Part shown: positions 28,698-41,099 of the stretch, one piece after another
Numbering within the stretch: the first letter of the stretch is position 1
How the letters are laid out: each line of letters starts with the position of its first letter
Assembly: GCA_963978545.1 (NCBI GenBank)
Contig: OZ021727.1
Location: 22,910,943 to 22,974,942, forward strand
Direction of reading: 5' to 3'
Origin: Linyphia triangularis
Lineage: Eukaryota; Arthropoda; Arachnida; Araneae; Linyphiidae
DNA length: 64,000 nt
Position numbers and translations under genes: made by a program
The notes under the pieces: model-generated
The model's input: the letters and a program-made list of their open reading frames with translations, nothing else
What the model was told of the DNA's origin: nothing
Databases searched by the model: none

Positions 28698-29849
28698 TTG
28701 TAAGCATTTTTTTAGTAGTGGAGATACTTACTCGTTTTTGAAATATGCGAATGTGTTCAACTGTCGTAATAAACGCTATTTCTTCGACGCTGACAATATA
28801 TAAAGAAAATATTAAGACTACTGAAAATACTATATATTTTTTATTTGCACTGTAATCTACCCTACTTTAAAAAAAACAAAAATAAAAAAAAAAAAAAAAA
28901 AAAACATCATGGTTATCTAGTGTACTCTAACATCACTAAAGTAAAATTCTTTACACTTGTTAAAATTTTACATTTCACATGCCGTAAATTCTATTGTGGT
29001 CAATGGCAGACCAGTGTTAGATCATTTAAATACATTTTCTTCTGTTATTACCTACGAGATCTTTGTGAATCGATCACGAACGATAAAAAACATAAAAAAA
29101 ATTGCAGGATAGAGCAGAAGTAAAAGATATAGGTCATTATTTCCAATCAATTGAAGAAAGTTACTGATCCCTGCTTGTGGTACGTTTCTGCAAGTTGTTA
29201 GAGCTGAATAAAAAACTGATAAAAAAAGAAATTTATTGTGTGCTAGATGTCTTATTATGCAAGTTTTAAATAGTCAAATGAGCGTATAAAAAATAAATGA
29301 AATTTTAGTTGGTTTTAAATTATACATTCAATATAAACTGATGGCAATTTACAATTTAATAACAAAATAAATTCGGAGTTCTTTTGTGTAGATGTGAACT
29401 TGGTCATTAATGAGACCATTGATATCTTTAATAAATAATTGTAATTATCATCTAACGAGGAATAAAACATAATTTTATACAAGCAAAACTACTGCTTATT
29501 TTTACTTTTGTCAACTTCAGTTCAACTATAAACGAAATAAAAATCAAAGGCATTGTTTTCCTAAATATTTAATAATTAAAATAAATTATTTTAGGCTGTG
29601 TGTTTTTTATATAACTCAACAACAATAATAAACATCACTCGGGGTAAATTACTTATATACTACTTTGGCCACGAAACGGAATTACCAATGTATATTATTC
29701 AGTTAAACAAAATATACATAAACTACGCAACTCTTTTTTTTTTTTATAAGTTTGCTAAAGACACTGTTTTTGTATATATTCAATAACTGACAATTCAATT
29801 AATGAATAACGAGACAACTTGCATCTTTGTATTTATAAAAGGAAACACG

Positions 29850-30150
29850 GTATCGCGCCTGCTCAAGCGATGCGACGTATGGTCAAGCGTGTCAAGAATG
29901 AATGGTCAGCGGTTTTCTGCCACAGAATGACCTCATAACAATGGACTTTTTCCTGTATTCCACGAGGGTAGGTGGACCTCGCCCGCTGTGTCATCCGGTC
30001 AGTGGTCAAGATGGGACTTTGTGGTTGTATTTTGAATGGACTTCCTAAGCAGTAATGATAGGTGGGAGCACAAGGTTCGGTCAAACAAAGGATTTGAATT
30101 GGGAAGGGCTTTACCGGATGTTTCCAATCCTACTGGAAATGTGTCTTGTC
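29850..30150. other. Less AT-biased island, no gene recognised
   Basis: CpG dinucleotides (CGCGCC, GCGACG, CGAGGG, CGCCCGC) cluster here inside the large intron. A 73-codon minus-strand ORF is open but has no domain. It is a possible regulatory element. Confidence 0.3.
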
Positions 30151-31484
30151 GGATTTTTCTAGTTTCCAACTGATATTAGTTAGATGTTTTCTTCTAAGCT
30201 AAGGTCATATACGTATATGATCGCCATAAACCAATTGGGCATGTTTCGAGTCCCGTCTAGAACTTGCTCTATTGATGATATCACACTCTTGCTTCGAAAG
30301 TAACACATCTCAAAATTCTTCACTTTTAAATTAATGTGTACATACTATGTGTACTTGAAACTGGAAGAACAGAAGAAAACAGTTTCAACTTGAATTTAAA
30401 TGCCTTTCTTCTGCTAACTAAAAATTAAGACTGTTGAGTTGTGGCAGTTTTGAAGCAAGGGTGCGATAACTTCTTATCAATTTGACATATACGTTACGGC
30501 TAAATTGATTAACTTGGATATTATATATAATAAATGGTAATTTTACAAAATACAGATTACTAGTGGTTAATACCACAAATAAGGTTATACATGAGTTATG
30601 TTATGTTCGTTTGGGGTCAATTTTTCTTCTAACTACTTTTATCACTAAATTTACCAATTTAAAACTCTCTTTTTAACACCAAAAAAAGTAGGTGCTCAAC
30701 AAACTTGTTAGATGATAAGTTTAATTATCATCAATATCACCAAACTAATGATTTTAAGTATTTCAATTAAAATGTTTACGGAAATACAAATGGTAAATTA
30801 CATTAATCCAATTTAAAATTTCCAAGAAGTAACTAGTTATGTAACATAATTGAAAGTTGTTTAAGTTTCCACATCCCAAATTTGAAAAGCTAAGCAAGGT
30901 ACTGTAACTTGACATTTTAATCATTTTTAATTAAAATACTCGTAAGTACAAGCAATTCTGTTTCAATTAATTGGAAATACTTCCAATTAATTTAAAATTG
31001 AAACGGAACGGAAAAAAAATTCAAATGAGATTTACGAAATTTTAAATTCTCTATAAGTAAAAAAACCACTCATTCATAAAAATTTCAATTTTATGATTTC
31101 AAAATCTAAAACAATATTAAAAAATGAATGTAAACATTTATTCAAGCATTTAATTTCTTGTTTCTAAGATTAAGGAACTTGGCTTTCTTGGCATTTATAC
31201 TAGATTTCTGACCTGAATAGAAATTCAATCTTTGTACGGTGATAGCTTGGACATTCATATTTTTTAATGTAGTAATTTCCGGTTACATTACGGTTAAGAA
31301 CAGGCAAAAGAAAGTTATGAACTTTATTCGAATCTATACTAAATAAAATGCAAGATAATTATAAATAATCAGAGAACACTATGTAATAAATTTTGATTAT
31401 TATGACATTAAGCAATCAGAAAACGAGATTATCAACCATGTAAATAACTTATATTTCATTTATTCTTATTTTGAAGTACAGTTG

Positions 31485-31622
31485 CAGTCAAACCCCGTTA
31501 AATCCCGTTTAACGCGAAGTAAAAGCAGTTCCCGGTATTTAATTTATTTGTTTAATACGAAATTCGGTTAATGCGAAAAATTTCAGCGGCTTCATTGACT
31601 TCGCGTTAACGGGCCTTGACTG
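31485..31622. mobile_element. 138-bp pogo/Tigger-like MITE
   Basis: Ends are CAGTCAAACCCCGTTAA and, on the other strand, CAGTCAAGGCCCGTTAA, with internal CGCGAAG/TTCGCG complementarity. TA follows the right end; the left TA is mutated. The CAGTC.A..CC start resembles pogo/Tigger terminal repeats. No coding capacity. Confidence 0.75.
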
Positions 31623-31727
31623 TATTATCATACATTTTAAAGTACAGTTATTATCATACATTTTAAAGTACAGTTATTATCATACATTTTAAAGTACAGT
31701 TATTATCATACATTTTAAAGTACAGTA
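31623..31727. repeat. 26-bp tandem repeat, four units
   Basis: The unit ATTATCATACATTTTAAAGT plus ACAGTT is repeated almost perfectly from the right edge of the pogo-like MITE. The 12 bp left of the MITE (GAAGTACAGTT) resembles the unit end, so the MITE may have entered a pre-existing unit. Confidence 0.93.
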
Positions 31728-33168
31728 ATAATTACAAATGTACTTTGGACCCCTAGGAATTTTTTAGTTAATTACAGAAAATAATAGAGATGCAATTTAC
31801 CCAGTATTCAAAATCGTATATTATGGTCAATGACTATTCTTCACCAAACGAATAAACACTTCTTTTTTTTAATATTAATAAACATTGAAAGTGGGACAAA
31901 ATCTTTTTTTTTTTAAACATTTTCAGTAACATAACAATCTTGAATCAAATTTTACTTTTATCAGTATGTACATTTTGTAAAGGCTTTAATAATTGCCGCA
32001 AACAATAATAAATCTAAAAGGTAACAGTTTTATGCTAATTGAGATTATATGTTAGTGGGTTAATGTGAGGAAGGGTGGAAGGGATAAATGCATCAATTAT
32101 AGGCGACTCCTATTTTAAGAAACAATCAATTTTTTAAAGGATGACCATGATGTAAAAGAAAAAGACGCACCCACTTCCTTTATGAATAATTCAGATGTAT
32201 GTGTATGAGCATTTAAAGTTTACCAAATAAATCTTGGAACTTGTTCTTGTACAATAAAAATTCGGTATCATTTTAAGGCGATAGAAAAGATTAGAAATTT
32301 TCTGCAGCAATCTTTTCCTCTAATTTACTTAGGAATGTTTTATTTTGATAGTTCTATTCCTAGTTTCACGCATATTATCACAAACCTTTGATCATGATTC
32401 CAGATAACTCTTCTTAAACTATTAACCAAATGCTTAAAGTCATATTAAAAAATAAATAATACTTACATTAATGTGTCAACTTTTTTGTCAATTGAAAAAG
32501 TGTAACTACTTTTTTTACTTATAAAAATGGAATTCACATATAATTTACCCAAAGTAAACATTGCTTAACCGGAAAATAAGTACAACTTTCTGGAAAATAA
32601 TCAAGTTTCTAAAGCTGCCATTACAAAATTCGAAAACCACAACAGGTGTCAGTAGCAACCCAATTTAACGTAAACTCCAAAATATGATTCATAACCGCAA
32701 CTTCCGCACAATGTTTTGGTAATAAAGCACGTGATTGAGTTATATTTTAAAAGTGCCGATTCCTTGAACATGGTATAAATTATAAACTTTTACATGGCTT
32801 CTCTATCGTTTTGTATAAGTTATTAAATATTATAAGTACAGTAGCCCCTCGATATTTCGCGCTTGTCGGAAGACAAGTAAAATACGCGATACGAAAATAC
32901 AACACGGATACAAATCTCAAGCTATTCAATACTTTTATAAGTGTATTTTATATAATTCAATAATGTACTGGCAAAATGCTTGCACAAAAAAAAAAAAAAA
33001 AAAAAAAAGGAATTTGAAATACTTCAAAAAACAAAGCACTTTATCGCATTATTAAAAAGTTAAGTTGGAAGTTTGAAACTCAAATTATTATTCACCCCTT
33101 AACGGGACATTTCAATCTTGCAATCCTTAGGTTTTAGTGCTTATTATTAAAATTGCTTTACAAAAATA

Positions 33169-33350
33169 TCGCCGACCAAATGGTATAGTGGTTAGGGTGC
33201 TACCTTCTAGACCGCGAGGTTGCGGGTTCGAGTCCCGTGTAAGGCATGGGTGTTTGTAAATGTATGTTGGCTTGTCAAATGACGAATGTTTCGGCGCATT
33301 ATAGCTCTCGTGTTGCTGACGGCACCAGATAATCTGAAAACAACCAACCA
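33169..33350 (+). mobile_element. tRNA-derived SINE, family A, near full length
   Basis: The head is tRNA-like: GACCAAATGGTATAGTGGTT (A box region), a CTAGACCGCGAGG anticodon-arm region and a perfect B box GGTTCGAGTCC. It is followed by GGCATGGGTGTTTG, a body with TTTCGGCGCATTATAG, and a CAACCAACCA tail. Perfect 14-bp target duplications GCTTTACAAAAATA lie at 33155-33168 and 33351-33364, evidence of LINE-type insertion. Not a functional tRNA gene: the 3' half does not close an acceptor stem. Confidence 0.93.
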
Positions 33351-34487
33351 GCTTTACAAAAATAAAAATATGTCAATACCGAGTAAGATGTTTATATTTG
33401 TGTTTCTGTTATTAACTACTTATCTCTAAGTGACTCAGTTTACTCTCATTTATTGTGAAAGTAAAAAGTGTCACTCAATGAAAATGATTATATAAATGTT
33501 TTTCTTTATTTAACAAGGACTTGTTGTAATGGCATTGTGTGGAACGAACCAGTTTTGCCACATGAATTTGATATCTATTGACCCCCTCTAAATAAACCTA
33601 CTTATGCTGTTTATTTCGTTCGATGATTACATACTTTGAAAACATTTGCTGAACTGAGAACATTTTAAGGTTTTTTTGTAAAGTTTTTTTACCTATAACC
33701 AAACAAGAACAGCAGTTGTTTCAATTTTAAAGTTAAAATAAAATTTAAAAAAATTCGTGTGTCTTCCTAGGCAGCACAGTAGTATTGGCCAATGTCAGAA
33801 GCGGGGGGGATTCAGTGAATATTGGTCAGTCCATGCAGGATCTCGAGCATCGTTCAAAAAAAAAAAAAAAAACATATCAAACCATCACGAAACATATCCG
33901 TCCTTTCCCTTAAAACACCATACTTCAATTTTAAAACTATGCATCAACATTTCAAGACGATGTTGGTCACCGGATTTGTGCTACAGGGTTTTATGCTTGA
34001 AATAATTTAAAAGGTGTAAAAGTTTCTAAAAAAATCATGTGCAAGAAAAACAAATAAGGTGTCGATTGTAAAAACACCAAATATTGAGTCCAATCAAATA
34101 GATATAAATTTCACAAATTGTTTAAAGTATAGGTTGGCATATTTCTTTTGAATTTAGAAATATATTTTCGTTTGCTTTCTTCTTTTTATTTTTTAACTTT
34201 TTAAAGGAAACCATTTTGATCCATTTATTTGGGATGTCATGCGAGTATCGATATGTTTGAGTGTATGGGACAGTTTTAAAATCTGTAAGGTACATATAAG
34301 GATAATTTATTTACTTCCCTTTACCTTTAAAAGAGGGCCTATCTGCCGATATCGGTTAATTTTTAGGAGTGTATAATGTAAATGTTTGATGTGTTTAATT
34401 TTGAATGGGTGAGTGTGAAGTTTCCTGCAAACATTAAGGCAATTTCCGAAATTTATTTTTAGCATACGTGTTATATCATTAGTTATA

Positions 34488-35145
34488 GTCCGAGAGGCAA
34501 CTGTAATTTTTGGACCCCATCGAACATCATTCTGAATTTTTTATAGAAATTGGAGAAAAGTGAGTAGATTACGAATCCACTGGTCTGCGGCGGCAAAAAT
34601 GGCCGAAACTGATCAAAAATCGACTTGGAATGAGTTGAACTAAAATCCGATTGCCAAATATGACATAACTTGCCAAAAAGAAAACAAATTTTTTCATCTG
34701 GCAACCCACTGCATTTTGATTTTCAATGAGAAAAAGCGCAAAGGATTTCTGATCTCTGACTCGGAAAACTTGTATCTTTTAAAAATAAGCCAAATTGGCG
34801 AAATCAGTTACGTCATCAGTGACGTAATGTTTATTGACAATTTGGCTCATTTGTGAAAGATGCAAGTAAGCCATAGTCACATATCGAATCGTCTGCAACC
34901 TTCTTAATTAAAAATTAAAGAGTGAGGGTTACCAAATAAAAAAAAAATGCTCATTATTAGGCTAGTTATGACGCATTTGGCAATTGGATTTAGTTCAACT
35001 TATTAAAAGTGGATTTTTGACCAGTTTCGGCCTTTTTTGCCACAGCAGACCAGTGGATTCGTAATCTACTCACTTTTCTCCAATTTCTAGAAAAAATTCA
35101 GAATGATGTTCGATGGGGTCCAAAAATTGCAGTCGCCTCTCAGTC
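34488..35145. mobile_element. 658-bp foldback (inverted-repeat) element
   Basis: The first 185-190 bp (GTCCGAGAGGCAACTGYAAT, then TTTTGGACCCCATCGAACAT and so on) recur inverted at the right end (arms about 34488-34675 and 34955-35145) with few differences. The central 280 bp holds a second, nested inverted pair: CTTGTATCTTTTAAAAATAA then GCCAAATTGGC, matched by GACAATTTGGCTCATTTGTG then AAAGATGCAAG, around ACGTCATCAGTGACGT. TA flanks both ends. The whole element can fold on itself. ORFs in the arms are artefacts. Confidence 0.88.
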
Positions 35146-35199
35146 TATTGACTAAAGTATTCGTTAGTTTTGATTTGGTTACATTGATCAACGGGAAGG

Positions 35200-35650
35200 G
35201 AAAGCATGACCTTGACTTGCCTGTACTAAAGTAACAAACTCAAAAGTTTTGCTTCCACATATTTTCACCAGAGAAACATCCAACCACTCCTCTTTCCTGT
35301 CCCACATCCCAAGCACCTGCAGCTATGGTTCCCTTCCATTCGAAAAACTTCAAGAAGTAGGGAATGCGGGTTATGTCGGCAGCACTCGCCAACCAGTTGC
35401 CTTCGACCCACTTTTCCGCCAAGAAACACACTTCGGGTCATGCGGCTCCAGTTCACTGGTTGATCCGTGCCAACCAGAAACCGAAAACCGGTCTCAGCTG
35501 CCTGGACAAGCAAAAAGTAACTCTCTTGTTGGACAAGACACTTTTGCCTATAGAAGATTGTAGTGACCAACGGTGAGACCGGGACCTTTGTTGCGGCTGC
35601 AACAATGAAGGGTTGATTGCTAATTCGATTAATTAAGATTCCTTTTCCAT
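35200..35650. other. GC-richer island with overlapping open frames, nature unknown
   Basis: Four frames of 63-104 codons are open over 35240-35576 on both strands, as expected where stop codons are rare because A+T falls. None has a recognised domain, and the frames disagree about a start or splice context. It sits just beside the foldback element. A regulatory element, an old retrogene or exapted repeat are all possible. Confidence 0.3.
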
Positions 35651-36575
35651 TTGCCGTAGTCCTTTTCCCACCGTCTTAATGGATGAAAGTTTGGCGCAAC
35701 AATTAAGCACTCAGTCTGGTTTGCTGCAATTAACATACAATGAATGGGCTAGAAAGAAGTTTGGGATGTTTGTTGCTACTTTTGTTTTCGTTTAGAAAAG
35801 GGTGGTGGGATCGTTAATGGTTCCTCTAAAGGACCGTGTGGTTGTTGGAGCGTAGTGTTAGTAACGGAGGTATGATGGTAATAGCCCATGAAGAATTTGT
35901 TTTGATGAAGGTTTGATTGCATTCAAGAAGAACTTTGGACTTAATTTAACTATCTTTATTGAATTATATCTTTAAAAAGTTTATTTAATGTTATTTTTTG
36001 TATACATCAAAACAGCAATTTTTTATTTACTTTACATTTTGATCGAAATAGAACCAATGTCAAAAATGGATGGTATAATATGAATCGCTAAAAGTAATAA
36101 GAGATCATGTCCAATTGAAAACCTATTAATATGATGCCTTTTTACTTCTAACGATTCATATATGCTCACCACTTAATTAAAATGAAAGTTATATTAGTTA
36201 CCTATTTTTGCCATAATCATTATAATTTAGTGTAATTAATTTATAAAATTTCTCGTTTATTACAAGTATTTATATAATTATGTTATGCAATAGTCAAGGT
36301 GTACATTTATTTACGTACATGGAACTACATATACACACTCGTACAAACATTAAATTATAATTTTAAAAAGCACAAAATAAAAAGTCTTACGTACAAATTC
36401 CTAGATCAACTATATTTTTTCTATAACCAAAAATAATAATATGGAGCAAAATTGCAAATCTAATTATCTTTATTCGACGTTTCGTTTAGCATTAAGTTCA
36501 AGAAGAAATTGTACGAAACGCTTAAAAGGATATTCCCACCAACTTTTAGACGAACTGTTGACTTGATCTTTCCAA

Positions 36576-36592
36576 CCCCTGGGAACCAGGGG
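36576..36592. other. GC hairpin, 7-bp stem
   Basis: CCCCTGG, GAA, CCAGGGG: a perfect stem with a 3-nt loop, nested in GATC on both sides. Stable for this AT-rich setting; no function is implied. Confidence 0.5.
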
Positions 36593-37894
36593 ATCAGAAT
36601 GGTCAAGCGTATCACTTATTTTCAAATAAAATAACGCTTCTGACGTGGGAGGACACTACTTCAGCCATTAAATTATCTTGAACAAGAAAGCAATTTAGAA
36701 TCAATTCTGAAAGAGCCCGGGAATCGGCAAAGATACTCATTAGCAATGTCGTCACGCAAGAACCGCGAAGAATCGTCTGAATGATATTTTACTGGCATCA
36801 GACTAAATTGGCATCACTCTCCAATCTCCGCAGCCCTCCGGAAGGTTTATTCTTATCAATCATTTCCGGAAGGAAGACTTCGTTAGATGAACTCAAAATG
36901 GCTTTCCTTTCTGTCCGTTTAACGTTAATAGCGTCAAATACGTTAACTACTAAATATAGCCTTGTACTTCTGATTGTTGAAGCACACATCATTTTCTTTT
37001 TAAAATTTGCTCTGCCAGAACCGGAAATTTGAAACTGAACTCAAAGAGAAAAAGATCAAATTTAATTTAGCAATTCTTTCAGAAGACTTGCTTTATTTAA
37101 CGTTTCCGGAAGAAAGATTTCGCTAGTTGGACATGGAATAGCTTTGCTTTTTAGTGTATAAAATGTTGAATCTTGAGTTAACCGCTTCGAATACACTTGT
37201 AATGGGAAGCTACTACAGATAAATTGTAAACTATTAAAGCTAAACTATTATTAGTTGTCTTTCGAAAATTTGCTCAGTTGGAACCGATGTTTAACCAATC
37301 TACAGAGGGAAAAAAGCTAATGTATCTAACTACTACGTATCCATAACTTTTCGGAACTTATTTTTTTATCTGGAATCTCTGGTGGGAAGATTCCATTAGT
37401 TTCGAAATTAGTTTAACGAGTCATATTTATTAAAATATTGATTATTCAGTTGATTTCACATGTATTCGCCTAGTTTAATATATTCTTTTAATAGTATTAT
37501 TCCATAAATGAAGTTCTAAAATTACGAAATAGGCGTTTCGAAGCAGAACCCCCTTCGGATTTTAATTTAAAATTCATTTCATTTTCTTGTCTATTTAGGC
37601 TTACTTATACTGTGACTTTACTTTTTGTATACTAAAATGAAATTAGTTTAAACAAGAGCGTGAAATTAATCCACTCAGGAAAAAAATTAACCAATGACAA
37701 AAATAGTATTCTCCACGCAAAACTATCAGAAATGAGAAACCAATGAATTATTTAAAATTATATCTATTAGATTTGGGTTCTTTTGTTGAATCAATTAATT
37801 ATCATGTAATTGCCTAGAATTTCATCCGTTGAAATTGGAACAGTTAAACTTATTTAATTACATTTGGGATTAATTTCATTTGGTATATTATATA

Positions 37895-38413
37895 CAGGGT
37901 ATCCATAATTAAAATTCAACTTTCAAAAAGCCGTAACAAATTCACTTGTCAGAATAACTTGGAATTTCACCTGTATATATTCGAAGAAGGAGGAAACGAT
38001 ATGACATAAAAAAAAAAAAAAACTAATATCAAACATTTTTTTTTTTTTTTTTTCTTTTTTTTTTTCTTCCTTATAACAAATCAGAGTTTCCCTTTTAGAG
38101 AATATTCAGGGCAAATCTGTGGTCTTTGTAATTACCATTTCGTTTGTTATAGATGTTTGAAAGTTGAACTTTAATTATAATAACCCCAGGGTGATTATAA
38201 TTAAAGTTCAAATTTCAAAAAGCATAATTTCAAAAATGCGAAATTTTTTTCCTTCAAAAAGCAAAGGTATGTCATAAGAGAAAAAGTAGTTACGAAAATA
38301 GTTTTTTCTTATTCAAATCGTTTCCCCTTTCTTCCAAGTATATACAGATCAAATTTTCGATAATTCTGAACTTTTTTTTTTTTTTAATTTGAACTTTAAA
38401 TATGGACACCCTG
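37895..38413. mobile_element. Double palindromic MITE with TATA target sites
   Basis: Outer ends are CAGGGTATCCATAATTAAAA then TTCAA and, inverted, CAGGGTGTCCATATTTAAAG then TTCAA, with TATA on both sides. In the middle (about 38155-38220) is a back-to-back pair of the same end motif: TTGAACTTTAATTATAATAA, then CCCC, then AGGGTGATTATAATTAAAGTTCAA in pieces. Thus the block looks like two copies of a 220-290-bp inverted-ended unit fused end to end. A long T tract lies inside. No coding capacity. Confidence 0.78.
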
Positions 38414-38630
38414 TATACATTTTTACATTACCAAACGTTATATCAAGCTTTTCTAAAGATCAAAGAAAAACATTTTAATCCCTTTAAACGTACAAAATCC
38501 TATTCATTCTCTTTTAGTGCTTATAGTATGCCATATTTTTGCAATTTTAAGAAACATGAAGAATAAATTAGTTGCGAATCTAATTTTTACAAAAATGAGA
38601 CAAAATTTTTCGATAAGTGGACAAAATCAA

Positions 38631-38645
38631 CCCCCCCCCCCCCCC
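38631..38645. repeat. Poly(C) tract, 15 nt
   Basis: Fifteen C in a row; the only C homopolymer of this length in the window. Confidence 0.95.
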
Positions 38646-38789
38646 AACTTCTTTCAAGTTTGACGTGCATCAGAAGAATTTAAATTGGTTTCACCAATGG
38701 TATTCCTTATATTTATTTTAAATAATAAAAAAAAAATACTTCTAAGAAGGATACCATCCAACCTTTTAAAGTTCACTTAAACAGAATTC

Positions 38790-39370
38790 TCATTGAAATC
38801 ACAGAATGAAAATCAATGACTTTTCAAAGACTTTTAAGGACCTAAATAATATTTTTTGAGGACCTTCAAAAATGTGTCTTCAGGCATGCCTTTAATGTGC
38901 ATTGGCATGTTCATTCTTTCATCTCACACAATGTGTTTTACAGCTGCTTCGCAACCAGTATTAATATCAAAATCTTTTAGGCACAATTTGCATTTTGCCT
39001 TATGAACAGACTTCAATGATGTTGCAATCCATTTTTCATATGCACTGTACTTAGGCCATAGCAAATTAAATTTGCACTTTCGGGGCATAGTACAAGTAAA
39101 CTGCTTCTGCCAAAAAACAAAACGACGCATAAGTTGACGTCTGCGAAATACAAATACACCAGACAATTTGGAGCAGCGCGGAAAAGTGGCGGTTTGAGGA
39201 AATAAACAAGTAAGAGTCGAATTGTTATAAATATTTCCTTCGGGCACGCAACATCAGTAAAAATTAAAGACTTTTAAGGAACTCTAAGCATTTTCAACTT
39301 TTAAGGCCTTGAAAACTAGTTTAAAAATATTAAGCACTTTTAATGACTTTCAATGACCGTGGGAACCCTG
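38790..39370 (-). mobile_element. hAT transposon remnant, 5' end and first exon
   Basis: The right end is CAGGGTTCCCACGGTCATTG read on the minus strand, a classic hAT 5' end. Subterminal GACTTTTAAGGAC/GTCATTGAAAGTC repeats follow. The left (3') terminus was not found, so the element is truncated or deleted internally. It contains a zinc-finger reading frame at 38924-39088. Unrelated by sequence to the hAT at 15.8-17.5 kb, though of the same superfamily. Confidence 0.8.
38924..39088 (-). pseudogene. N-terminal zinc-finger piece of a hAT transposase
   Basis: A 54-residue frame starting MPRKCKFN reads on to YEKWIATSLKSVHKAKCKLC and LKDFDINTGCEAAVKH before stopping. The C-x2-C then ...H pattern with 'AKCKLCLKDFDI' and a following 'AVKH' matches the BED/TTF-type DNA-binding finger at the N-terminus of hAT transposases, where 'ARCKLC.K.FDI...G..AL..H' is common. 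No RNase-H-like catalytic domain follows. The upstream Met at 39247 would add 53 residues that do not resemble the family. Confidence 0.7.
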
Positions 39371-41099
39371 TTAACCATAAATTAAACCTCCTTCTCAACA
39401 AAACAGAAATGTTAATAAAATGAAAACAGTTTTTAAAGTGGAATTGGCATGCTTTAAATCACTGAACGAAGACTGATTATTTTCAAAATCTCAAAAATTA
39501 AACAAACAAAAAACTGAACAAACAACTGAAAACAATATCCACAATTTCCGCTACCAAGCAGATGATCTCTCTCTCTCTCATCCTCTTCTCCCTCTAGTTC
39601 CATACGTAACACAATCTGTAAGTCCTAATATTGCCAATATTATTTCGCAATATCCTTATTGCTCGGCATTTCACGTCTATACTCAATTATTGTTAAGGAT
39701 AATTGGCCTCAAATCCTTACTTATATACTTCGCACATTTAAAACTTGAGAAATAAAATGCAGGTCTTTATTTAATATATAGTCAGTAAAATCTCTATCGT
39801 ATTGAGACATTTTCTTAAATAACAACTAGAAAGTAAATCAATTTATTGGCGCATTCATGATGATTAAAAAAAAATTAAGAATAACATTTTAGAGGATATA
39901 AATTATCAAAAGTTAGATTTAATTATTTCAAAGTTATCCCTTTTTAATAAATTTAATTATTAAACGTTGATAACTAAGAAAAAATCATTTTTTTTTAGGA
40001 AAAAAAGTTTTTTTTATATAAATGAAAAGTATAGCAAACTTTATATGAAGTAATAAATTAATCACATTGATCCAATAGGTGACGGTAGATAAAATTCGAA
40101 TTTGATCGAATAGCGTCGTATTCTCACGAGAAAATTATTATTTATAAGTAAGCAACATTTACGAGTTAAAATTAAAAATAATTTTATTAAAATTTAATTT
40201 CTTTTTTTATAGATAAATATCTAATTAAAATGTTTCAAATGTTGGTATCTAAACGTAGAATGATAATTTGCTCCTTAAATTCTAAAAATGTTGTCTATGT
40301 ATGTAGTAATTAAAGAGCTCTTGCATATTACATAACATATTACGGAAACAATAGTGCCTCTTTAATTGAAAACCACATTTAGTTTAATTAACTGCGGAAA
40401 TAATTTAGATACTGATAAGAATATGTTTATTTAAATACCAATCAACGAAACGATTTATTAAGGGGAAATCAAATAATAATCATACAAAATACTGAGTTCA
40501 TGCAAGAAACTATGAAATGTAACCCTAACAAAAAAGAATAGATGAACAATGAGAGTAGACCGTATTCTCCTCATTTAAAACAATTTTCAAATATTACTAA
40601 ATTAAGTTGGTAAAAAACATTTATAATTTTTTAGATCTATTATAAACTTCTAATCGAGGTAAATAATATGTGGATAACCCCTTGTGTTCTATAAACTACT
40701 ATTCTCTTGGAAAGTTCTTTCAACCATTTTTGATGTTAAAATAGTCGAGGCATATATAGAAACACAAAATTTAATCCATTCCATCCTGCTCACCATTTGT
40801 GGCCTGCTCTACAAGACTTGTTTATAAAAGTTTTAAAAAAAAACTTAATGACACAAATGTTGAGTCAACAGGTATACCCCGTGAAAAGTTCTAGCAGTTG
40901 GGGGTTCGATCCCACAGAGGACAGAAGAAATTAGAACGAAACCCTTGCATATCTGTGAGGTTGGAGAGCGTTTTAAATAAAAGGGACATTACGTCATCGG
41001 GCATTAGAGGTAGTTCCCGAGAATACAACTATTGAGTCATCCAGACGGAATGATTTCAAATCTCTAATTTTAAAATTTAATTATTCCTCACATTAAATT

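Noticed and set aside
32840..32920. Pogo/Tigger-like start CAGTAGCCCCTCGATATTTC
   Set aside because: No matching inverted end was found downstream, so an element could not be defined.
33172..33245. Possible functional tRNA gene with good A and B boxes
   Set aside because: The acceptor stem does not close and the sequence continues into the SINE body shared with the copy at 10 kb.
35265..35570. Overlapping ORFs of 101-104 codons on both strands
   Set aside because: Several frames are open at once, which points to low stop density from base composition; no domain recognised.
40900..40925. B-box-like GGTTCGATCCC, possible SINE or tRNA
   Set aside because: No A box at the right distance, no tail and no target duplication could be found.
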